From: Euptelea pleiosperma
Lineage: Eukaryota > Streptophyta > Magnoliopsida > Ranunculales > Eupteleaceae
Assembly (NCBI GenBank): GCA_035048495.1
Contig: CM068545.1
Location: 35,602,225-35,666,224 of the forward strand
Direction of reading: 5' to 3'
DNA: 64,000 nucleotides
A model generated the notes under the pieces. It searched no databases and was not told the DNA's origin. It saw nothing but the letters and a program-made list of their open reading frames with translations. Made by a program: the position numbers and the translations under genes. How positions within the stretch are numbered: the stretch's first letter is position 1; each line of letters begins with the position of its first letter. This document shows positions 55,569 through 64,000 of this stretch, one piece after another.

Positions 55569-56930
55569 GTTGTAAATGGGTCTACAAAGTCAAATATCAT
55601 TCTGAAGGATCCATTGAAAGATAGAACGCTCATCTCGTTGTCAAAGGTTTTAACCAGAAAGAAGGATTTGATTATCATGAAAATGTTGCACCTGTAGCCA
55701 AATTAGTCACAGTTCAATGTCTCATTGTAATTGCTTTTATACGCAACTGGCCATTGCATCAACTGGACGTGCACATTCTACCTGGTTTCTCTTGACAGAT
55801 GGAGCAATGTGTATGTCGCCTCCAGAAATCAATATATGGTCTTAAACAAGTAACTTGGCAATGATTTGCCATGTTTTCAACATGCCTTCAAGATACAGGT
55901 TTTCATCAATCCAAGTCTGATTATTCCCTTTACACACAACAATCATCTCATGGGTTTACAACCATCCTTGTCATTGAAAACAATGCTCAAGCCATTATTG
56001 CTCTCGAGTCTTTTCTTTAATACTGTTTTCACATCAAAGATCTAGGTTCTTTGAAATACTTTCTCGGTATCGAAGTTGCCCGCTCATCCAAAGGCATTTG
56101 TCTCTCACAATGAAAATATACCCTTGAAATTCTACAAGATGCAAGTTTACTTGGAGCCAAACCAGCCACTTTTCCAATGGAACAGAATCTTAAACTTAGC
56201 TCTTGCACATGTGATTTACTTTTCGATCCCATGATTTATCGTTGACTTATTGGACACCTAATTTACCTCACAATCACGACACCCGACATTGTGTCTTCAT
56301 TGAATTTACCAAGTTCATGACTCAAACCCGAAAGACACACCTTGAAGCTGCCTTTCGTGTTCTTAGTTATCTTAAACAAACCCCAGGCCAATGGATACTT
56401 TTATCCGCACATAGCAGCTTGCAACTTCGAGCCTATTGTGATTCAGATTAGGTTAGTTGTCCTGATATGTGCCGATCGACCACTGGCAATTGCATATTTC
56501 TTGGCATTTCCCCCATTTCCTTGAAAACCAAGAAACAAACCACAATCTCCTGATCTTCGGCCGAAGCCGAATATAGAGCAATGGCTTTTGTAGCTTGTGA
56601 AATTACTTGGCCCCGTTCCCTGCTTCGTGAACTTGGAATTAGTACCTCATAGCCCAGTCTACTTCATTGTGACAATCAAGCAGCCTTACACATTGTGGCA
56701 AATACCATTTTCCACGAGTGAACCAAGCACATCGAAATTGATTGTCATTTCATTCACGAAAAACTCTCTAATGGCACCCTTCAGATTTCTTATATCCCTA
56801 CGGCGGCCCATCAAATTGCGGATCTCTTCACCAAACCTTTCGGCAATCAACAGTTTCATTCATTCACCGGCAAACTCCGTGTTCTCGATTTCCACATCCC
56901 ACCTTGAGGAGAAATGTTACAATATCTCAA
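55569..56930 (+). pseudogene. Ty1/copia RT-RNase H remnant
   Basis: It starts inside RT (CKWVYKVKYHSEGSIE, then LVVKGFNQKEGFDY and WPLHQLDVH). A deletion follows, then [26 protein letters not shown] and KPATFPMEQNLKLSS. RNase H pieces include KTHLEAAFRVLSYLK, LRAYCDSD, SSAEAEYRAM, and finally ISYIP and HQIADLFTKPFGNQQF near the end. Many frameshifts and stops are present. It is a different copia lineage from element C by sequence. A GAGGAGAAA polypurine tract at about 56907 is followed by the LTR. Confidence 0.85.
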
Positions 56931-57110
56931 GATATGATATCTCATGTATACTTGATTGTAACTCTATCTACAAATTAGGAAACTGATTTATTGTTGCTTA
57001 GGAATAGATCAGTAATGGATCCCTTTGATTGAGGATCTAGACTCTTGTAGGTCCCTTTGATTTAGGATTTAGAGTACTCGACTCCGTTACTGACTTGAGC
57101 ATTGGAGTGG
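56916..57110 (+). repeat. 3' LTR start of the 55.6-kb copia remnant
   Basis: TGTTACAATATCTCAAGATA follows the polypurine tract. The LTR contains CTTGTAGGTCCCTTTGAT and a repeated (A/T)GAGGATCTAGA/TTAGGATTTAGA motif. Its end was not identified. Confidence 0.55.
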
Positions 57111-57329
57111 TTTCTTTTTCTAGAAAACCTTTCCTCTGCACAAGAGAATTTGTGAAAAGTCCATCGTCGACAAAGAAGCTGATGCCTCCACAAAGGAGTT
57201 GGCTGGTTTATCACAGCTTGACACGTATGGTAGAAGTTGGGTGACAACGAAAAGAAGTCGGTTATCACCCCAATTTTTGACCTCCACATTTTTGTGCTGC
57301 CCATGAGAAACAACAAAAAGGTCATGTTC

Positions 57330-57563
57330 TTTTTTTTTTTTTTTTTTGGTGATTAATAGGGGCGACCCGCGTAGCAACCCTCCCTGGGCGTGACCCGTCA
57401 CCACAGCCCCGCCAAAGTATCCAGCAAGTCCAAAGCCCATCCACAAGGCCCAATGTCAGGCTTTACTTCCACAAGTGGTTTCAACTAATGTCCATGACTC
57501 GAACTCCTGACCTTGGAGCCCTGGAATACTAGCTCGTACCAACTTAGCTACCACCTTAGTGGT
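57330..57563 (-). mobile_element. tRNA-derived SINE 1
   Basis: Read on the minus strand, a pol III A-box TAGCTAAGTTGGTACGAG is followed about 30 nt later by a B-box-like GAGTTCGAGTC, then a body and a poly-A tail (T run at 57330-57347 on plus). A 17-bp target duplication, ACAAAAAGGTCA(T/C)GTTC, lies at 57313-57329 and 57564-57580 with one mismatch. It moves by borrowing LINE machinery; no protein is encoded. Confidence 0.88.
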
Positions 57564-57712
57564 ACAAAAAGGTCACGTTCATATCTACAAAACTTGTCGG
57601 AACAAGAAAATGGCTAATGGCATGCAACTTTTTCCATATCAACTCAACAACTCATACCAACTTGTCAGCATGACGTACGAACCATTCTGCATCCACGACT
57701 TGGACCAGTCTT

Positions 57713-57936
57713 TTATTTTTTGGTAGGCAATGCGGCTTGGACCGCTAGACCAGTCACATCGTGGGCGGACGCCACGGGGAAGCCAGGCTATACCTGGGCA
57801 GGTCAACGCCGGGTGAGGGGATTTCAACTCCCTGGCACAGCTGCTCAAGGAGGAAACCTACCTTTGTGGGATTGAACCCACGACCTCCCACAAGATGAGG
57901 GTACACACTAACCATCCCAGCTAGACGGCTAGGTGT
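57713..57936 (-). mobile_element. tRNA-derived SINE 2, a different family
   Basis: On the minus strand, an A-box-like TAGCTGGGATGGTTAG is followed by a perfect B-box GGTTCAATCCC in GTGGGTTCAATCCCAC. The tail is A-rich (plus TTATTTTTTGG). The target duplication GACTTGGACCAGTCTT is perfect at 57697-57712 and 57937-57952. It sits 150 bp from SINE 1, and the two bodies are not similar. Confidence 0.88.
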
Positions 57937-57959
57937 GACTTGGACCAGTCTTAAAAGTT

Positions 57960-58890
57960 AGTGTAAAGTCTATGTCTTAACGAAGGGTTTGAATCATCAC
58001 AACTTGTGGTGTAATTCAGGTAGAAATCGGGTGACACCCAAGAGAAGTCGGTCATCATCTGATTTTTTAAATTTTGTTTTTCTCTCAATAGCACTCCTTG
58101 CTTGGCGCTTGACATGCTACGCAAGGGGGTCAATTAAGCAATATAAATTGACACTCAAATAAGCAAAATAAACGTTACGACTTGGTAAATGTATACAGAA
58201 CGTTCTACTTCTGTGCTAGCAAGACTATGAACCAAAAATCAATTCGACGCCTTCTATTCGAATGGTCCAATTTTGGTCACGTGTCCGACAAGGGTATCAT
58301 GCGCAATCTCTTGGTGTAGTAAGAAAGTGGATTATATCACTATCTTGATGGATGCAGATAACAAGTGGTGACGACGACTCTTAACAATGGATATATATAT
58401 ATACCGCCAACGTCGACTTATTGCCGATGACGCTTATGTATTTGGTTTTAGTCTGCCTTAACCTACATGTACTTCCGTTCTGGGGTCCCGTTAGACCGAA
58501 AAAAAAAAAAAAAAAATTGAGATATGTTGGACTGAGAAAAGGAGCTGCCTTGACAGGCCAGCAGCAGAAATCAGATTCACATAATAATTTATGCAGTTAA
58601 ACCGACCAAATTACTAATAAATAGTTTAATTTTATGATTTATTTTGAAGTAATATAGTTTCAAGGTCAAAGCGAATATATCTAAACATATCTTCGTGGAA
58701 CCCACGTCTCCTTATCTCCCTCTTCTTTTCCTTTCTTTCTTACTTTTTAAGGGAACTTTGTAAAATTCTTTGTGTCCGCGGTTTAACTTGTTTTGTCTTT
58801 TTGTACATTTGAAATATGAGGGCAGCCTCGCTTGAACAAATTTAGTGATCTGCGGAGCATTTTTTTTTTTTCCTGTGGAGCGCATAAAAT
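57960..58890. other. No gene recognised
   Basis: AT-rich spacer with an A run at 58499-58516 and a short TA tract at about 58392. No domain or RNA gene was found. Confidence 0.5.
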
Positions 58891-58899
58891 GCACCACCT

Positions 58900-58990
58900 G
58901 ACACACACTCTTGGGCCCACTGACCCGTGCATTAATGGCCCACCACTTGAATCATCTGCACACAACAATTAGCCTGAATAGTGATCTGTA
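58900..58990. repeat. Foldback element, half copy
   Basis: CTCTTGGGCCCACTGACCCG and AATTAGCCTGAATAGTGATC are one arm. The other is replaced by the MITE at 59010. Confidence 0.6.
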
Positions 58991-59009
58991 GTCGTATTTT
59001 TTTGGTAAC

Positions 59010-59370
59010 TCGGGGTGTCCCCACCCTACCACCAAAAACGGAATTTAACAGAAAAAATGAAAAAAAAAAAAGGATTTTAATAGAATTTAACGGATTTTAA
59101 TGATTTAACGGAAAAAAAACGGAAAAATGGCGGTGAAATTCAAAATTTGAAATTTGAAAATTTAAAAAAAAATGGAATTAAACGGATTTAAAGGCAGTTT
59201 TTTTTCGAAAAAAAAATTTCAGAATTTATCGGCTATTAAAACGGTTTTAACGGCCGTTAAAACAAAAAAAAATGGCCGTTTAATTTAAAGCATCAAAACC
59301 CGTTTGAACGGTTTTAACGGAAACGGGCTTGGGGCGTTACTGTTTAAACCGCCGTTTTTAAAACAATGCC
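59010..59370. repeat. 'AACGGCCGTT' MITE family, copy 6
   Basis: In inverted orientation to 16710-17110: GAAAAATGGCGGTGAAATTC, then TTTTAACGGCCGTTAAAAC, AACGGGCTTGGGGCGTTACT and CCGCCGTTTTTAAAACAATG at the end. Confidence 0.68.
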
Positions 59371-59449
59371 CCAGACCACAAACATCAAGGCTGACGACCT
59401 GGGCAAAGACCATCCAGCGTGTTACCAACTACGTACGCTACCCCAATAG

Positions 59450-59790
59450 TCTGTAGTAATTGAATTGGATTTTCTCATGGGGTGATCTCTAGCAATTAGA
59501 TTTGATTATAATTTTTTGGATACTCAGATGGAATGACTAGATATCACCAATCAGGCTGATTTTTGGTGTAGGTCTATCAGATTAAATGTGGTTTTCAAGT
59601 TACACGGTACAAATCGACGGTTCATAATTCTTCGGCTTCTAAACCAGTCTATGAATAGCGGAATGATTTGAATTTTTGTGAGGATGATCTCCTCACCACT
59701 GAGATCATCCTCACCAAAAATCAGCCATTGATTCATCTTCTCTTTGGGTACGCCAAAATGGGTGTCCCCCGAGCCCGACCCTATATATAT
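59450..59790. repeat. 'GAGGATGATCTCCTCACC' MITE family with foldback part
   Basis: It contains the hairpin GTGAGGATGATCTCCTCACC / GAGATCATCCTCACC (59678-59717), CGACGGTTCATAATTCTTCG and a foldback arm AATCAGGCTGATTTTTGG at 59549. It ends with a (TA)n tract at 59783-59799. Confidence 0.6.
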
Positions 59791-59884
59791 ATATATATAT
59801 CAGAGCCGGCTCTATCTTAAGGTCATTAAGGCACTCTACCTTAAGATCACAGAGGCGGTCGCCTAAGACCCCTTGGTGAGAGAA

Positions 59885-60130
59885 GGCCCCCAGCCCAGGT
59901 CCTACTAACCACATGGATTTTTAGCCCACCCCTTATTCGACATACAAACCAAAATCAACCTGATTGATTATCTCTAGTCATAGATTTTAGTACTTTTAGG
60001 ACATGATTCTAGCCGTTGGATTCAAGTATGCTTTTTGGGTAGAAATCCAATGGCTAGAAATCATCAATCAAATGTGTCTATCCACCAATAGATGGGCTGA
60101 ACATCCACGCAGTCATTGGGCCCAAAATGA
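59885..60130. repeat. Foldback element
   Basis: The left arm TTTTTAGCCCACCCCTTATT pairs with the right arm CAATAGATGGGCTGAACATC. The centre has AGCCGTTGGATTCAAG. Confidence 0.65.
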
Positions 60131-60557
60131 TCTATGTAGGGCAGGAGAGTCCTCTGCATCGACTGGGGTACAAAGCGAGACCCACTCTTTATAAAAGGAC
60201 TTTTGTTATTGTAGCGGGTGGAGCTATGATCCCATATTTGTGCATGGTCAAGCATTAATGATGGGCATGACATCCTATCACCCTTAATGGGACCCTAACC
60301 CCATACTGGTAACTGGACACATGGTCAATTTAAAAAAAAGAATCTTTTCCATGACTAGATAAGGTTATTAACCGTCGATTCTAAGCAAAAAATTTGATTT
60401 ATTAACAAAGGAGACGCTAAATTTTGTTGGTGCTAATTCATGTACAATAAAGGGTCTGTTTGGAAAGCTCCTGTTTTCAAGGCCTAGCGTAGTCTTAGCC
60501 CTATTCAGGGATGGAAGAACTGTTGGACGTTGCATCTTCCTTTCGAAAATGAGTCGT

Positions 60558-60897
60558 GATGTAACAAGGTAGACCTCACACCAAAGGCATGAGCTTTAGC
60601 CATTTTTGTTATTCACCTTTGCCCTTTGGGCCTACTGATTGCATGGATGTTTAGCCTACCCCTTGGTAGATATTTATACAAAAAATTTCTAGCCGTTAGA
60701 TTTAGTACCCAAAAAAATGGTTAAATCGAACAATAAGAGTCACGCCTTAAAATCTGCTAAAAACTAATGGCTAGAGATTACCAATCAGGGTGATTTTTGG
60801 TATGTCCATGCGGTCAGTGGGGCGCCTAGAGGCCAGCAGTGAGTAACAAAAATCACTAAAGCTCAAGTCTTTGGCGTGAGGTCTACCTCAGTTACAT
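60558..60897. repeat. Foldback element, GATGTAACAAGGTAGACCT subfamily
   Basis: The termini GATGTAACAAGGTAGACCTC and the complement of GAGGTCTACCTCAGTTACATC are kept. The arms contain CACACCAAAGGCATGAGCTT and TCACTAAAGCTCAAGTCTTT, so pairing runs for about 150 bp. Confidence 0.8.
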
Positions 60898-61289
60898 CTT
60901 TCCTCTTTCAAAAATCCAATGTAGTCCTGTTTTAAGGACGTTATCTGAAAAGTAGAGCTCAAAAAGTGGGCCTCTTTGGGCCTCACACGGTTACCAAACA
61001 CGGAGAGAACAATCAGACTTGGACTGACTTCGAATAGCTCCGCTTTTTGTGTTCCAAACAGGCCTTAGAAGTTTGTAGTTGTTGATTTTTTATTTGATTT
61101 TCGGGTCACTCCCCCGTCCATGAGATGCCCACCTACTGGATAAGTTTGGATCGATGGGCTTTTAGGTCCTGTGGAACTACAAGCATAGGAATAAAGTTCA
61201 TTGATGAACAATTTGGGAGGGTATTTTCGGAAGTAGGATTTCCAAAGTTGAGAGGGGGGCAGCTGCCGCCCTGTGGCCCTACATACCTC

Positions 61290-61575
61290 ATTTTTTGGGC
61301 CCATTAACCACATGGATGTTTAGCGCCCCCCCCCCCCCCCCCCCCCTTGGTGGATATACATACCAAAAATCAGTCTGATTGGTTTTCTCTACCCATAGAT
61401 TTTAGCCCTTTTTTATGATTGATTCCAGCTGTTGGATCAAGCATATTTTTGGGCACTTAATCCAATGGCTAGAATTTATCAATCAATGTGATTTTTTGTA
61501 TGTATATCCACCAAGGGGTGGGCTAAACATCCATGCCGTTAGTGGGGCCAAAAAATTGAGCTATGTAGGGTCATG
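61290..61575. repeat. Foldback element with poly-C run
   Basis: The arms are TTGGGCCCATTAACCACATG and CATCCATGCCGTTAGTGGGG. A run of 21 C (61326-61346) replaces the usual CCACCCC of the left arm. Confidence 0.75.
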
Positions 61576-61975
61576 TGAGTCGTGATCCAATTAAGTAAAT
61601 CATATATTTAATTTCACAAAATTTTGGGGTAAGACAAAAGATGACGATGAGGATGAATCGAGATAGGATTAGCATACACACTGACATGAATATAGAATTA
61701 TAAATCACGGCTAAGAATCATCAAGTGTTGACTCAGCTCTCCCATGATTGGACGGTGTTACGGTTAACACCTGATCATGCAAGACCCCTTGATCATGTCA
61801 CTGCCCCTTGATCCTTATCAAGGACATCTTGGTCCACCAGTAAAAGTGGCACTTAAGGTAACTTTGACTAAAAACCGCAAATATCGGCCTGAAATTCTAA
61901 AGCTGGAAAAATAAAATAAAAATAGCGACGGTCCAAAAAAGTCCTAAGCTTTTTTTTATTTGTCTCAAGTTTTTT
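61576..61975. other. Possible promoter region of a downstream gene
   Basis: No repeat or coding signal was recognised. It directly precedes the UTR-like sequence at 61980. A W-box-like TTGACT lies at about 61864. No clear TATA box. Confidence 0.3.
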
Positions 61976-61979
61976 GAAA

Positions 61980-62131
61980 CTTCGAATTCGATAAGCAAAA
62001 TCAAGAGAAAGAGAGATAAGAGGGAAGATTTCTTTGAGCTTTCAGGGAGATTCTTCAGTTTCTTTAATGGCTAATTCATTCAAACCCTCTTGATTTTGCT
62101 GACGAGTTCATAAAGTCTCTTTCTCTCTCAG
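61980..62131 (+). other. Candidate 5'-UTR exon of a gene extending past the window
   Basis: A purine/pyrimidine-patterned leader (AGAGAAAGAGAGATAAGAGG, then CTCTCTTTCTCTCTCAG) ends in a good donor CAG|GTACGG at 62131/62132. A T-rich sequence typical of a long first intron follows. No ATG-led conserved ORF follows in the window. This fits a plant gene with an intron in its leader, but it is inferred from composition and one splice site only. Confidence 0.3.
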
Positions 62132-64000
62132 GTACGGTTAAGATACAGATTTTCATCTGCTTTCGATCGAACTGGTTGTTTCAATTCAGTATCAATCTGT
62201 TAACAAAATTCGATTTTAGTGCGATTCTATGTTGAATTAAGGTTTGTATGGGTTTTGATTTGAGGGTGGAAGTTGGAAATTTGATTCTTTTTTACTGCAT
62301 GTTTGGATTTAAAGTTCTCGGTTTTTTTTTTTTTTTGTTTGTCTGGAAACCTTTTTTGAGGAGTTGGGATTCTTTGAAGAAGGATCGGAACAATAGTGAG
62401 ATAGTTGGTAGGTGGAAGCTAAGTCTGTGAGGAATTTGGTTTTCTTTGTCATGTATTTGGAGAACGAAATTAAGGTGATCCCCTTAATTAGGGTTTTTGA
62501 ATGGTCGGTTATATGTTAGCCTCTTTCATCAAGAAATTAATGGGTGTTTCTATTTGTGTTTGGTAAAGGAAGTTCTTTTGGGACACTTGCATTAGAATGT
62601 TTGATATTTGGGCTATTTACGTCTTGGGTATGTTACAATCAACTTAAATGAAAACACAAACCTATGTCCCATTTGCTCTCATCGACATTGTTGCCTGAGT
62701 TGGGATTGGCACGCCCTTTCAGTCATCATTCATTGTAATTTATATGTCTTATCTCCACTAATTGGGTTGGCGACATGAATTTTGTTTTGGCATTCAATTC
62801 TATCTAGAGCTATATTTTCTATTAAGGCATGTGAACTCATTTTTATCAGCATTTTGAGTCACAATGTTTAGTTCTTGAGTCTCAGTCCTTAGCAACATGT
62901 CAAATATTGATATCCTATTTTGTGCTCGTGATGCCAAAAACATTATGTATCGTAATTATAAAAGATCACATTAAATTATCCCTCTACATATTGTATCATA
63001 CACTTCAAAAAATGATATGATACGTAATCGTATTTAATACAATGGTCCATAATCTTGGTGAATTTGTGATGCCTAATTCTGTAGTTGTGACCATTGTTTT
63101 TTAGAAGTCATGGTGTGTGCTATGCTTCCACCATGAATTTATTTTGCAAGTCATTTGGATTGAGCTTGTAGCAGTTTATGGTTTGTTTCATTAGTATTTT
63201 GACAAGTCTAGAATCAAGATGATGGATTGGACTTTGTAAGGGCTTTCCTCTTCTTTTGGGCTAGGGGGAAGGTGTCTGTGGGTCCCAATTTTGTCTCAAA
63301 AATGCATTTGGGTTCTCAACTTTAGGGGCTGTGACTTTTTTGGTGTCTACAGTTCCATTCCTTTCATGTTTTTCTTGATTCAACATGACATCACATGTAA
63401 TGCCCTGTGTTAGGTGTGCATGTCAAATATGCTCGTGGTGGCAAAAGTTTAGGTGGTTGTTACCTTAAAAATCTCAATGAGTTTCTATTTCTTTTTTGTG
63501 GTTATTTTGCACCTGACCCTTAGTCTAACAATAGTAAGTTATTATAGGGTAATAACAACAACTAAAACATCCTTATCCCCATACAGATTTGATTAATGTT
63601 TTTTTTTTCATAATCGTCCTTTATTTCTCTTTTTTCCTGAACTTATCATATTCTTTATTTATTTTTTAATTTTTAGTATTCATTTAAAAGCGTGTGCTTG
63701 TGAGGATGCCTCACATTTTAGGCCATTGATGTGCCTCGCCCCATGCCTCCACTTTTATAAACATTGGACCAAACATTCATAACGCAGCAGGATGTCTGGG
63801 AGCTGCTGGTCAATTTGAGAGGCTGAATGGACAACTGCAATAAGAAATGGTCTTCTAGTTAGTCCAATTAAGTAACTATGACAAGAAGCCATCTGGTTCA
63901 TCTGACTTAGCCAACTTCTAATAACAACATACTTTAATTATAATGTCAAAAGTCCTGCATGAGAGTTATTGCCTTAAACAACATACTTTAAATATCTTTT
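62132..64000. other. Intron-like or intergenic sequence, no coding exon found
   Basis: T-rich sequence with a T run at 62319. Several short open stretches (for example from 62248) show no family features. No repeats were identified by eye. Confidence 0.4.

Overview
The window is nuclear DNA from a flowering plant. The evidence is one intact spliced pectinesterase gene with plant-type GT-AG introns, one intact intronless VQ-motif gene, and dense plant-type mobile elements (CACTA, LINE, Ty1/copia, Gypsy-type LTRs, Helitrons, tRNA-derived SINEs, MITEs). Repeat style and gene content suggest a non-grass angiosperm. A magnoliid or other large-genome woody plant is plausible, but the sequence alone does not fix the species. 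I see no rRNA gene, intact tRNA gene, CRISPR array or bacterial-type operon.

Layout. 1-5431: right-hand part of a decayed CACTA transposon, with transposase remnants on the minus strand and its terminal TAGTG at 5427-5431, inserted into the reverse-transcriptase region of a LINE that resumes at 5432-6130. 6.1-19 kb: a graveyard of short elements dominated by one foldback (hairpin) family, plus a Helitron and a TIR element with an unrecognised 141-codon ORF. 19360-20037: VQ22/JAV1-like gene with two G-boxes, a W-box and a TATA box. 20.8-23.4 kb: two oppositely oriented fragments of SIRE-like copia elements. 25.8-27.4 kb: a solo-type LTR (LTR-A copy 1). 29738-32447: five-exon pectin methylesterase gene whose introns 1 and 3 carry related MITEs. 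32863-33392: a structurally complete non-autonomous Helitron. 34.96-36.21 kb: second copy of the TIR element.

36.3-55.6 kb is a Russian-doll insertion site. LTR-A copy 2 is split by a solo LTR (B, target duplication TATCA). B is split by a full-length but dead Ty1/copia element (C). C carries three further insertions: G (duplication AGGTA), F (flanked by TCACACA) and D (duplication TTTTC). D contains E (duplication GCAAC). Removing the insertions returns C to about 5.3 kb, the usual size of such an element. 55.6-57.1 kb is a copia pol/RNase H remnant. 57.3-57.95 kb holds two unrelated SINEs with clear target duplications. 58-61.6 kb is again foldback elements. 61.98-64 kb looks like the 5' end of a plant gene running off the window, on weak evidence.

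The two host genes are unrelated in function: a nuclear jasmonate/WRKY-linked regulator and a secreted cell-wall enzyme. The most unusual signal is in the LTRs. Three LTR families carry arrays of short palindromes at regular spacing just upstream of their TATA boxes. One array holds six hairpins at an exact 131-bp period although the sequence between them has diverged.
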